A stretch of 5,371 nucleotides of DNA from Acidobacteriota bacterium. Lineage in GTDB: Bacteria > Acidobacteriota > Vicinamibacteria > Vicinamibacterales > 2-12-FULL-66-21. Shown here piece by piece: positions 1 through 5,371 of this stretch. Within the stretch, counting starts at the first letter, position 1. Every line of letters begins with the position of its first letter. The position numbers and the translations under genes are program-made. A model generated the notes under the pieces. The model saw nothing but the letters and a program-made list of their open reading frames with translations. It was not told the DNA's origin and did not search any database. Location: assembly GCA_013362195.1 (NCBI GenBank), contig JABFWM010000599.1, positions 1 to 5,371 of the forward strand. The letters run 5' to 3'.

Positions 1-284
1 ATCACCGTGGCGCGGCTGAGCCCGGCGTTGGGTGGAAGGTGGAGCTGCTCGTAGGCGCGTTCGCGCGCACCGCGGTTGATGGCGCCGAGGCCGCGCGCGT
101 TCACGTCGTCGGCAATCAGAATCGCGAGCGCTTCGCCGAGCCAGTAGGTGCGTGCGTCGCCGGCGGACGATTCGAGCGGGACGACGAGGATCCGCGGCGG
201 AGACGCAGGCAAGGACGGCGCGGCGGGCAGCTGCGCCGGCGCCTGCAGCAGTCCGAACCAGACCAGCAGCGCGGCTGTGATCAT
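1..284 (-). CDS. N-terminal part of an exported TolB/FlgO-like (probably TPR) protein, cut by the window edge
   Basis: The frame opens with ATG at 284-282 and stays open to the window edge, giving 94 residues of a longer protein. Residues 3-18 form a short hydrophobic stretch (TAALLVWFGLLQAPAQ) followed by a Pro/Ala-rich linker, which looks like an export signal although it lacks the usual N-terminal Lys/Arg. The part after it reads RILVVPLE, then YWLGEALAILIADDVNARG. This is the pattern of TolB/FlgO/CsgG-like N-terminal domains, in which a beta strand 'VxPF' is followed by an amphipathic helix. In Acidobacteriota, from memory, such domains often precede TPR repeats in envelope proteins; any TPR part would lie outside the window. 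The ATG overlaps the TGA of the upstream V4R-like gene (ATGA, 281-284), so translation is probably coupled. The exact function is unknown. The reading frame is secure; the family call is moderate. Confidence 0.65.
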   Translation of the reverse strand, partial: MITAALLVWFGLLQAPAQLPAAPSLPASPPRILVVPLESSAGDARTYWLGEALAILIADDVNARGLGAINRGARERAYEQLHLPPNAGLSRATV

Positions 285-886
285 GCAGCGATCGCGGTGT
301 CGCTTTCGCGGCCGTTCAGCGTGACCGAGAGCAGGCACCCTTTCTGCCCGCCGGCGGCCGCGCGGCATTGACTGACCTGCGCGTCGGCCGGCACGTCGCA
401 CAACCGCAGCACGCGCGCGATCGCGGCCGCGTAAAAGCCGCACAACGGCAGCACCGAGGTCTCGCGGACCTCACAGAACAGCGATCCGCGCAAGTCGATC
501 GAGGCCACGCCCTTTTTGACGTGCGTAATCGCGCGCGAGCCGGGGTAGGTGGCGCGCACCAGCGCCCGCGCGGTGCGCAGCGCGGCACGGGCCCGCAGCG
601 GCGCTGGCAGCGCGTGGATGACGCGTCGTTCGAAGGCCGGAACGTTGTCGTAGGTCCACGCCGCGGCGTACTCGCCGGCGCGCGCGGTGATCGAGCCGTA
701 GGCGGTGTCGCCTTCGGTGCGCAGGAAGCTCAGGACGGCAGACAGCGGCGCCAGGCCGATCGTCCCCTCGCGCAGCCCCGAGACGCTCAGCCAGTTCTCG
801 TAGAATTCGAGCCGGTCCGGCAGAAGATCCGCGATGGCTTGGTGCAGGCTCGCGACGAGCACGCGTCCGATTCTGGGTTCACTCAT
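281..886 (-). CDS. V4R-like small ligand-binding domain protein, 201 residues
   Basis: The frame extends upstream to an ATG at 991, but I chose the ATG at 886 (MSEPRIGRVLVASLHQAIAD) because helical, family-like sequence begins there and the extra 35 residues are Arg-rich with no recognisable pattern. No clear ribosome binding site precedes it. The N-terminal half is helical (HQAIADLLPDRLEFYENWL). The C-terminal half has an order typical of V4R / TRAPP-Bet3-like domains: a strand with RGSLFC (Cys138), LCGFYAAAIARVL (Cys149), then QCRAAAGGQKGC (Cys174 and Cys184) and a closing strand LLSVTL. V4R domains bind small ligands or metals and often act as sensory modules. A related possibility is the myxobacterial TIGR02265/DUF2378 family. 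No signal peptide is visible, so it is probably cytoplasmic. It overlaps the exported-protein gene downstream by ATGA, suggesting co-translation. The gene is certain; the family is tentative. Confidence 0.6.
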   Translation of the reverse strand: MSEPRIGRVLVASLHQAIADLLPDRLEFYENWLSVSGLREGTIGLAPLSAVLSFLRTEGDTAYGSITARAGEYAAAWTYDNVPAFERRVIHALPAPLRARAALRTARALVRATYPGSRAITHVKKGVASIDLRGSLFCEVRETSVLPLCGFYAAAIARVLRLCDVPADAQVSQCRAAAGGQKGCLLSVTLNGRESDTAIAA

Positions 887-891
887 GGTAA

Positions 892-1134
892 TGTCGAGCG
901 TGCGGTCTTCAGATCCCCGTTCCACGACACGGGACTCCCGGCAGGGCGCCGCGCCTCGCGCGCGCCACCGCTGATCACGCGACCGTCGCACGCACGACCG
1001 GCGCTGACGCGCGCCCGGCGTACGACCCCGACGCCAGATTGTTCGTGAACATCAACACGCCGCATGATTACGCGCGCGCCAGGAATGCAGTGATGGTGGA
1101 CCCGTCGTTCGATCGTATCACGGATAAACAGTGA
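892..1134 (+). pseudogene. Truncated mobA remnant (C-terminal end only) abutting argS
   Basis: The frame is open from just after a TAA at 889-891 to TGA at 1132-1134. Its last part, 1021-1080, reads YDPDARLFVNINTPHDYARA. The N-x-NTP-x-DY pattern after 'DPxxRLF' is the characteristic C-terminal end of MobA, which transfers GMP to molybdopterin. The upstream codons, 892-1020, are low-complexity Arg/Ala/Thr with no recognisable MobA sequence. The nucleotide-binding N-terminus (LAGGxxxRMG) cannot exist here, because the adjacent minus-strand gene starts at 886 and no intact frame continues leftwards. The stop overlaps the argS GTG start (GTGA, 1131-1134), the geometry of a former mobA-argS operon. 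I infer that a rearrangement replaced the 5' part of mobA. A chance match of a short segment remains possible. Confidence 0.45.
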
Positions 1135-1892
1135 TTCTGCCGATTCATCAACTCGTTCGCGCGCGTATGGCCGAGGCTGTCGCGCGCCTCTACGCATTGT
1201 CACCCGACGATCCCGCGATCACGGAGATGGCGCTGGAGATGCCGCCGCGGCGCGCGCTGGGCGATGTCGCCACGCCGATTGCGTTCGCGCTCGCCCGACG
1301 GGTGCGGAAGGCGCCGCGCGCGATCGCGCAGGAGCTCGCCGCGGCGCTCGGCGCGATCGACGGCATCGCGCGCGTCGACGCCGCGCCAAACGGCTATCTG
1401 AATCTTTTTCTGGATCGTCCGCACTGGCTTCGCCTGTGGCTCGAGGACTTCCGGCTGACGCCGGAAGCTACGCAACTCCATCGCGAAGCCGGTGACGTCC
1501 GGCTGACGCCGGAAGCGACGCCATCCAATCGCGAAGCCGGTAGCTTCCGCCTTCAGGCGGAAGCGGACGACGCACGCGCCGAAAAGGTGATCGTCGAGCA
1601 CACCGCGATCAACCCGAACAAGGCGGCGCACATCGGTCATCTTCGCAACGCCGCGCTGGGCGACGCCTTCGGCCGCCTGCTCCGGTTCCAGGGACGTCAG
1701 GTCGAGATCCAGAACTACATCGACGACACCGGCGTCCAGGTCGCCGACGTCGTCGTCGGCTTCCGCGAGCTGGAGCACAAATCGATCGATGACGTGCGCG
1801 CGCTCGCCGAAGCGCCCCGGTTCGACTACTACTGCTGGGATCTCTACGCGCGCGTCACCGAGTGGTACGCCGAGGAGCCGGCGCGGCTGTAA
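1131..1892 (+). CDS. argS: ArgRS N-terminal part: tRNA-binding domain, repeat insert and HIGH motif (253 residues)
   Basis: Residues 1-104 form the N-terminal additional domain of ArgRS, which contacts the tRNA D-loop; PPRRALGDVATPIAFALAR and PNGYLNLFLDR are family patterns. Residues 106-147 are a three-unit, 16-residue-period insert (DFRLTPEA, DVRLTPEA, SFRLQAEA) encoded by DNA palindromes. I see no counterpart in ArgRS as I know it. The catalytic domain starts at about residue 152 with KVIVEHTAINPNKAAHIGHLRN, in which HIGH (167-170) binds ATP. It continues through YIDDTGVQVADVVVGF into the Rossmann fold and stops at Leu253. The gene starts with GTG and overlaps the mobA remnant by 4 nt. Taken alone, this product would lack most of the active site and the anticodon-binding domain, so it should be inactive unless it assembles with the downstream part. 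Confidence 0.85.
   Translation: MILPIHQLVRARMAEAVARLYALSPDDPAITEMALEMPPRRALGDVATPIAFALARRVRKAPRAIAQELAAALGAIDGIARVDAAPNGYLNLFLDRPHWLRLWLEDFRLTPEATQLHREAGDVRLTPEATPSNREAGSFRLQAEADDARAEKVIVEHTAINPNKAAHIGHLRNAALGDAFGRLLRFQGRQVEIQNYIDDTGVQVADVVVGFRELEHKSIDDVRALAEAPRFDYYCWDLYARVTEWYAEEPARL
1446..1565 (+). repeat. Three-unit 48-nt palindromic repeat inserted in frame in argS
   Basis: Three 20-nt palindromic units begin at 1449, 1497 and 1545, exactly 48 nt apart. Unit 1 has 8-bp arms CTTCCGGC/GCCGGAAG (1448-1455, 1460-1467) around TGAC. Unit 2 has 6-bp arms TCCGGC/GCCGGA (1498-1503, 1508-1513) around TGAC. Unit 3 is near perfect, GCTTCCGCCT-TC-AGGCGGAAGC (1543-1564). The spacers share ATCGCGAAGCCGGT at 1480-1493 and 1528-1541. 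Forty-eight nt is 16 codons, so the reading frame is kept and each unit encodes (D/S)(F/V)RL-x-x-EA. The opposite strand is open too and reads FRLKAEA. The structure resembles REP/BIME-type elements, and I recall similar FRLKAEA-encoding repeats scattered through Acidobacteriota genomes; no search was possible. It sits in the linker between the N-terminal and catalytic domains, where extra residues should be tolerated. Confidence 0.85.
1890..1892 (+). other. In-frame TAA stop inside argS
   Basis: Codon 254 of argS is TAA, flanked in frame by GCG CGG CTG and ATC CGC GCC. Recognisable ArgRS sequence resumes at once with IRADALHAIEHGGND, so no coding sequence is missing and no frame change occurs. 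A single base change from GAA, CAA or AAA would restore the sense codon. The first in-frame ATG after it is at 1947, with no ribosome binding site visible before it. Confidence 0.9.
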
Positions 1893-1946
1893 ATCCGCGC
1901 CGACGCCCTGCACGCGATCGAGCACGGCGGCAACGACGTCGCCGCC

Positions 1947-3269
1947 ATGGCCGCCTTCATCGCCGATCGCATCGTGCGCTGCCATCTGCGCACGATGGCG
2001 CGGATGAACATCGGCTACGACCTGCTCACGTGGGAGGGCGATATCCTGCGCCTCCACTTCTGGGCGCACGCGTTCGAGTATCTGAAGAAGATCGGCGCGG
2101 TCTATCTGCAGACCGATGGCAAGCTGAAAGGCTGCTGGGTCATGCGGATCGAAGACGAAGGATCGAACGACGGGAGCGAGCGCAGCGACGCCGACGCGGC
2201 GAGCGGCAACGGAACCGAAGCGGCCGACGTGCAGAAAGAAAAGGTCATCGTCCGCTCCGACGGAACGGTGACCTACGTCGGCAAGGACATGGCGTATCAG
2301 CTGTGGAAGTTCGGGCTGCTCGGCCGCGACTTCTACTACCGCGAGTTCGAGCGGACGACGGGGTCGACGCTGTGGTCAACGACGTCCGATGCGCGAGCCG
2401 CGGCGGCGGGCCCGCCGCCATTCGGCCGGGCCTCGATGGTGTGCAACGTCATCGACACGCGCCAGTCGTACCTGCAGAAGCTCCTCAAGCAGGCGCTGGC
2501 GGCGCTTGGCTACACGAAAGAAGCGGAGCGATCGGTCCATTACTCGTACGAGATGGTCGCCCTCTCGCACCAGACCGCGCGCGAGCTTGGCTACGACACG
2601 GGCGAGGAAGCCGACAAGCCGTTCGTCGAGGTGTCCGGCCGCAAAGGTCTCGGCGTCAAGGCAGACGATCTGCTCGATCGCCTGACCGACAAGGCGGCCA
2701 GCGAAGTGGCGCGGCGCAATCAGGAGAGTTCGCCGGAGGAGGTCCGACGCACCGCCGAGCGAATCGCCACCGCCGCCGTCCGCTACTTCATGGTGAAGTT
2801 CTCGCGCGGGAAGGTCATCGGGTTCGACATCGACGAGGCGCTCAGCTTCGAAGGCGAGAGCGGGCCTTACCTGCAGTACGCCGCCGTGCGCGCCACCAAT
2901 ATCTTCGCGAAGCTGAAGGATCGAGAGGGCATCGACGAGGCGGCGGTGATCGCGCGGCTGGGCGACACGGCCGCCGATGCGCTGACCGATGGATCGGACG
3001 ACTCACACGATCTGTGGGGCCTGGTACTCGAAGCCGCCCGGCTCGACGAGGTGGTGGATCAGGCGGTCCGGACGCTGGAACTCTCCGTGCTCGCGAAGTA
3101 CGCGTTCAGTCTCGCGCAGCAGTTCAACGGCTTCTATCACCGGTTCCAGATCCTGGCCGAAGAGCGCCACGACGTGCGGCTGTGGCGGGCGGCGGCGGTC
3201 GCGTACTTCCGGCGTCAGCTCACGCAGGCGTTGGCCCTGATGGGGTGCCTCGTTCCGGAGCGAATGTAG
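1947..3269 (+). CDS. argS: ArgRS C-terminal part: rest of catalytic domain and DALR anticodon-binding domain (440 residues)
   Basis: The start is the first ATG after the internal stop, but ArgRS-like sequence already begins at 1893, so this is probably not a true start. Family stretches include MNIGYDLLTWEGDIL, VIVRSDGTVTYVGKD (residues about 100-114), AYQLWKFGLLG, NVIDTRQSYLQKLLKQAL, HYSYEMVALS, and SGRKGLGVKADDLL (230-243), the degenerate KMSKS loop usual in ArgRS. The DALR helical domain runs from about residue 288 (SGPYLQYAAVRATNIF) to the end, closing with LMGCLVPERM. Residues about 69-97 are an acidic, low-complexity loop (EGSNDGSERSDADAAS) between two conserved strands. It is probably surface-exposed, and its function is unknown. 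The part lacks HIGH and cannot act alone. It is followed by a heptamer repeat and then the hydrolase gene, 120 nt away. Confidence 0.85.
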   Translation: MAAFIADRIVRCHLRTMARMNIGYDLLTWEGDILRLHFWAHAFEYLKKIGAVYLQTDGKLKGCWVMRIEDEGSNDGSERSDADAASGNGTEAADVQKEKVIVRSDGTVTYVGKDMAYQLWKFGLLGRDFYYREFERTTGSTLWSTTSDARAAAAGPPPFGRASMVCNVIDTRQSYLQKLLKQALAALGYTKEAERSVHYSYEMVALSHQTARELGYDTGEEADKPFVEVSGRKGLGVKADDLLDRLTDKAASEVARRNQESSPEEVRRTAERIATAAVRYFMVKFSRGKVIGFDIDEALSFEGESGPYLQYAAVRATNIFAKLKDREGIDEAAVIARLGDTAADALTDGSDDSHDLWGLVLEAARLDEVVDQAVRTLELSVLAKYAFSLAQQFNGFYHRFQILAEERHDVRLWRAAAVAYFRRQLTQALALMGCLVPERM

Positions 3270-3270
3270 G

Positions 3271-3319
3271 CGAAGGGCGAGGGGCGAGGGGCGAATGGCG
3301 ACAGGCGTGCGGCGAGGGA
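3271..3319 (+). repeat. Imperfect CG-starting heptamer array (7 units)
   Basis: Directly after the argS stop the sequence divides into seven 7-nt units: CGAAGGG, CGAGGGG, CGAGGGG, CGAATGG, CGACAGG, CGTGCGG, CGAGGGA. Every unit starts with CG, and the consensus is CGAGGGG. It lies outside coding sequence in the argS-hydrolase gap. It looks like a simple-sequence tract that has drifted. No terminator hairpin with a T-run accompanies it. Confidence 0.7.
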
Positions 3320-3389
3320 CACCGGGCCAAGGCAGAAGACAAGTCAGGCAAAGGCGCAGGGCGGATCTTGAGACCCGCCGACAACGACC

Positions 3390-4112
3390 ATGAAACCAAT
3401 CATCGGCATCACGCCGTGCTCGAAGCTCGATGACTACGTCGAATCGGTGACGCGCGCCGGCGGCGAACCCGTCGTGCTCTCGAACGATGACGATGTCGCC
3501 GCCACGCTCGATCGTGTGGATGCGATCCTGCTGACCGGTGGGGCGGATGTCGATCCCGCCCTCTACGGCCAGGCGGCGCACAGGTCGACGAAGATCGACG
3601 CGACACGCGACGCGTTCGAGATCCCGCTGTCACGGGAGGCGGTGGCGCGGAACGTCCCTGCGTTCGCGATCTGCCGCGGCGTGCAGGTGCTGAACGTCGC
3701 CGCCGGCGGCACGCTCGTTCAGGACATCCCCTCCGCCTCGACCAGCGGCGTGAGCCATTCGATCCAGGAGCCGAAGCACGCGCCCGCTCACGCCGTGCGG
3801 GTCACGGCGGGAACGATCCTCGCGTCCACGCTCCCCCGCTCCGCGCCGCTCGACACCTGCCCGGTGAACAGCCGCCACCATCAGGCGGTCGCGGAGGTCG
3901 CCCCGTCATTCATCGTCTCCGCGGTCTCCGACGACGGCATCATCGAAGCGATCGAGCGCCCTGCCTCGGCGTTCTGCGTCGGCGTGCAGTGGCACCCGGA
4001 GAACTTCTGGAAGACCGGCGAGTTCGACAGGTTGTTCCGCGCCTTCGTCGACGCGGCGAGAGAACGGCGGATCCGCCGTGCGGAACAGGAGCCGGCGAAG
4101 CGACCCACGTAG
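3390..4112 (+). CDS. Gamma-glutamyl-gamma-aminobutyrate hydrolase family protein (class I glutamine amidotransferase fold, peptidase C26)
   Basis: The 240-residue length is close to E. coli PuuD (about 254). The start is ATG with the family-typical opening MKPIIGITP; no clear Shine-Dalgarno site precedes it. Visible motifs are LLTGGADVDPALYG (48-60), the nucleophile elbow FAICRGVQVLNVAAGG with Cys95, the family signature VNSRHHQAV (159-167), and the catalytic pair His202 and Glu204 in VQWHPENFW. The triad is complete, so the enzyme should be active. PuuD hydrolyses gamma-glutamyl-GABA in putrescine degradation, but no other putrescine genes are visible, so the true substrate (gamma-glutamyl amines or peptides) is open. 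There is no signal peptide, so it is probably cytoplasmic. The tail DAARERRIRRAEQEPAKRPT is charged and unstructured-looking. It lies 120 nt after argS on the same strand and converges on the methyltransferase gene 45 nt away. Confidence 0.88.
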   Translation: MKPIIGITPCSKLDDYVESVTRAGGEPVVLSNDDDVAATLDRVDAILLTGGADVDPALYGQAAHRSTKIDATRDAFEIPLSREAVARNVPAFAICRGVQVLNVAAGGTLVQDIPSASTSGVSHSIQEPKHAPAHAVRVTAGTILASTLPRSAPLDTCPVNSRHHQAVAEVAPSFIVSAVSDDGIIEAIERPASAFCVGVQWHPENFWKTGEFDRLFRAFVDAARERRIRRAEQEPAKRPT

Positions 4113-4157
4113 GGGCGGTCTTTCAGGTCCGCGTGAGGCGCGCGAGGAGCAACCGGG

Positions 4158-5371
4158 CTACCGCTCGAACACCGCTAGCGCTTCGACGTGAGGGGTATTC
4201 GGAAAGAGATCGAAGGCGCGAATCGACGCCAGCCGATAGTTCGCGTCGAGCAGGCGCCGCGCGTCGCGCGCGAGCGTCGCCGGGTCGCACGAGACGTACA
4301 CCACACGCGGCGATGCCAGCGCGATGATCCCCTCGACAGCGTCCGACGAGATGCCGGTGCGTGGTGGATCGACGATCACCGCGGCGGGCGCGGGACGGCC
4401 GCGGCGAGACGCGAGATACTCCTCCACGCTGCCGACGTGCGCGGCGATGCGCGGCTCGTGCGGCCGCGCGTTGCGGCGCAGGTCGCCGCCGCTCGATCGG
4501 TCCCCTTCGACGGCCGTCACCTCCAGATGGCCGGCCGCGGCGAGCGCCACCGCAAAGAGCCCGACGCCCGCGTAGAGGTCGAGGACTTCTCCGGTATCAG
4601 CGACGGCCGCAAGCACCGCCCGAACGAGATCGGCGAGCAGGTAGCGGTTCCCCTGGAAAAAGGACTCGGCGTGCCGGACCAGATCGCCGGGCGCGCCGCA
4701 ACCTCCGGTGATCACCGGCAGCGGATCGCTGACCACCGCGTCGCCCGAGACGAGCAGCTGACCCGCGACATCGCGCGCGCTGATGCCGACCACGCCCGAC
4801 TCGCGGACCAGCCGATCGAGGGCCGACGCGGTCACTCGCGGCGCCGCGGCCAGCTCGAGGTGCACCGCGCGCTGCGCGCCGGCGATGTTCTCCGTAATCG
4901 CCAACGACGTGACCGCGCCGGCGACATCGCCTTCGCTCAGCGCCGCGATTCGCTGCGCGGCGGCGATGCTGTCGGGCAGCAGCTGGCGCGTCGACGCCGC
5001 GTCGCACAACTGGTGGGAGCCTTCGCGGTAGAAGCCGGCGCGTCCCCCGCGCACGTGCAGCCGCGCCCGCATCCGATAGCCGTGCTCCGGCGACGCGGCG
5101 ACCTCGATCGGAGTCTCGAGCGGATGGCGCCCGAGCCGCGCGAACGCGTCGCGCAGGACGTCGGACTTGATGGCCAGCTGACGGGAGTAGGCGATGTGCG
5201 CGTAGAGCGCGCCGCCGCAGAGCGGATCGCCGTCCGCGCCGCGGCGGTCCGGCGAGGGCGCGAGCACGTCGCGCGTCACCGCAAAGGCCAGCCGCTTGTC
5301 GGCGCGTTCGATCCACGCGTGCACGCGCTCGCCGGGAATCGCACCCCGCACCAGCACGACCTGTCCAAGGT
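4158..5371 (-). CDS. TrmA/RlmD-type RNA m5U methyltransferase, start outside the window
   Basis: This enzyme transfers a methyl group from S-adenosylmethionine to C5 of uridine in rRNA or tRNA. The frame stays open to the right edge; codons before the GTG at 5357 read LGQV and continue the TRAM-domain pattern VVLVRGAIPGERV, so the real start lies beyond the window. Numbering from that GTG: TRAM domain about 1-30; insert domain with HIAYSRQ (54-60); FFQGN (233-237) before the Rossmann domain; SAM loop LDLYAGVGLF (259-268); DPPRTG (330-335); catalytic Cys357 in YVSCDPATLARD; general-base region FPNTPHVE with Glu392. All catalytic motifs are intact. Of the four RlmD [4Fe-4S] cysteines only two equivalents remain (Cys47 in LCGGA, Cys118), so the cluster is probably absent. 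RlmD (23S U1939), RlmC or TrmA specificity cannot be settled here. It ends at TAG (4160-4158), convergent with the hydrolase gene. Confidence 0.88.
   Translation of the reverse strand, partial: LGQVVLVRGAIPGERVHAWIERADKRLAFAVTRDVLAPSPDRRGADGDPLCGGALYAHIAYSRQLAIKSDVLRDAFARLGRHPLETPIEVAASPEHGYRMRARLHVRGGRAGFYREGSHQLCDAASTRQLLPDSIAAAQRIAALSEGDVAGAVTSLAITENIAGAQRAVHLELAAAPRVTASALDRLVRESGVVGISARDVAGQLLVSGDAVVSDPLPVITGGCGAPGDLVRHAESFFQGNRYLLADLVRAVLAAVADTGEVLDLYAGVGLFAVALAAAGHLEVTAVEGDRSSGGDLRRNARPHEPRIAAHVGSVEEYLASRRGRPAPAAVIVDPPRTGISSDAVEGIIALASPRVVYVSCDPATLARDARRLLDANYRLASIRAFDLFPNTPHVEALAVFER

Larger units (their letters stand above)
1131..3269 (+). pseudogene. argS: Arginyl-tRNA synthetase gene, full length but with one in-frame TAA
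   Basis: The whole gene is one continuous reading frame of 713 codons including the final TAG, broken only by TAA at 1890-1892 (codon 254). Everything needed for a class I ArgRS is present in order: N-terminal tRNA-binding (Add-1) domain, HIGH motif, Rossmann catalytic domain, a degenerate KMSKS-equivalent SGRKG, and a C-terminal DALR anticodon-binding domain ending in PERM. ArgRS attaches arginine to tRNA-Arg in the cytoplasm and is normally essential. The GTG start at 1131 gives MILPIHQLVRARM, which suits the family's N-terminus; a weak GGA lies at 1122-1124. There are no further stops or frameshifts and codon bias is uniform, so the stop is recent or a sequence error. The gene also carries a palindromic repeat insert (1446-1565). 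The two open parts are listed separately. Confidence 0.85.

Noticed and set aside
887..991. N-terminal extension of the V4R-like protein to an ATG at 991
   Set aside because: The added 35 residues are Arg-rich without pattern, whereas the ATG at 886 begins the structured part.
368..1048. A 226-codon plus-strand frame opposite the V4R-like gene
   Set aside because: It is low-complexity Arg/Gln/Ala-rich, lies antisense to a gene with recognisable structure, and is out of frame with the MobA-like end.
1039..1130. Possible sigma-70 promoter for argS (TTGTTC, TATCAC)
   Set aside because: The hexamers are not at compatible spacing, and the TTGTTC lies inside the MobA-like codons.
1448..1564. Reading the 48-nt repeats as a CRISPR array
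   Set aside because: The spacers are themselves repeated (shared ATCGCGAAGCCGGT), the units lie inside a coding frame, there are only three, and no cas gene is near.
1200..2069. A 289-codon open frame on the minus strand across argS, containing FRLKAEA
   Set aside because: It is the antisense shadow of argS: long stop-free antisense frames are expected in GC-rich genes, and its only recognisable piece comes from the palindromic repeat, which reads similarly on both strands.
3360..3379. Hairpin GGCGG/CCGCC with a 10-nt loop before the hydrolase start
   Set aside because: Five-bp arms with a large loop and no T-run are expected by chance at this GC content. It is not a credible terminator or leader.
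1862..3433. A 523-codon plus-strand frame overlapping argS
   Set aside because: It is an Arg/Gly-rich out-of-frame reading of argS with no domain pattern. The argS frame carries all conserved motifs.
4113..4157. Possible bidirectional terminator between the convergent hydrolase and methyltransferase genes
   Set aside because: Only a 4-bp GCGG/CCGC pairing is visible, with no T-run on either strand.

Overview
This is a GC-rich bacterial segment with strong G/C preference at third codon positions, tight gene packing and few recognisable Shine-Dalgarno sites. The protein style fits the Acidobacteriota, possibly class Vicinamibacteria: an arginyl-tRNA synthetase (ArgRS) reading NPNKAAHIGH, a TolB/FlgO-like secreted protein, and palindromes translating as FRLxxEA. 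That placement is an inference from remembered families, not a search result.

Layout. Positions 1-886, minus strand: a two-gene operon with an ATGA overlap. A 201-residue V4R-like protein comes first, followed by the N-terminal 94 residues of an exported protein that runs off the left edge. Positions 892-1134, plus strand: an open frame whose end looks like the C-terminus of MobA (molybdenum cofactor guanylyltransferase). It overlaps the argS start by GTGA and appears to be a truncated remnant. Positions 1131-3269, plus strand: argS, complete from first to last domain but carrying one in-frame TAA at 1890-1892. It also carries an in-frame insert of three palindromes spaced exactly 48 nt (16 codons) apart, just before the HIGH motif. 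Positions 3270-3389: a gap beginning with seven imperfect CG-starting heptamers. Positions 3390-4112, plus strand: a class I glutamine amidotransferase-like gamma-glutamyl hydrolase (PuuD type). Positions 4158-5371, minus strand: a TrmA/RlmD-type RNA m5U methyltransferase, convergent with the previous gene, with its start beyond the right edge and most of its iron-sulfur cysteines missing.

How the genes relate. argS and the methyltransferase are both translation genes, but they lie on opposite strands and are not an operon. The hydrolase may follow argS on the same transcript, though the 120-nt repeat-bearing gap makes this uncertain. The main points of interest are the palindromic repeat inside an essential tRNA synthetase gene, the isolated stop codon in the same gene, and the mobA remnant at its start. 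Together they suggest recent rearrangement here, or, for the stop codon, a sequence error. No CRISPR array, tRNA, rRNA, transposase or defence system is seen.
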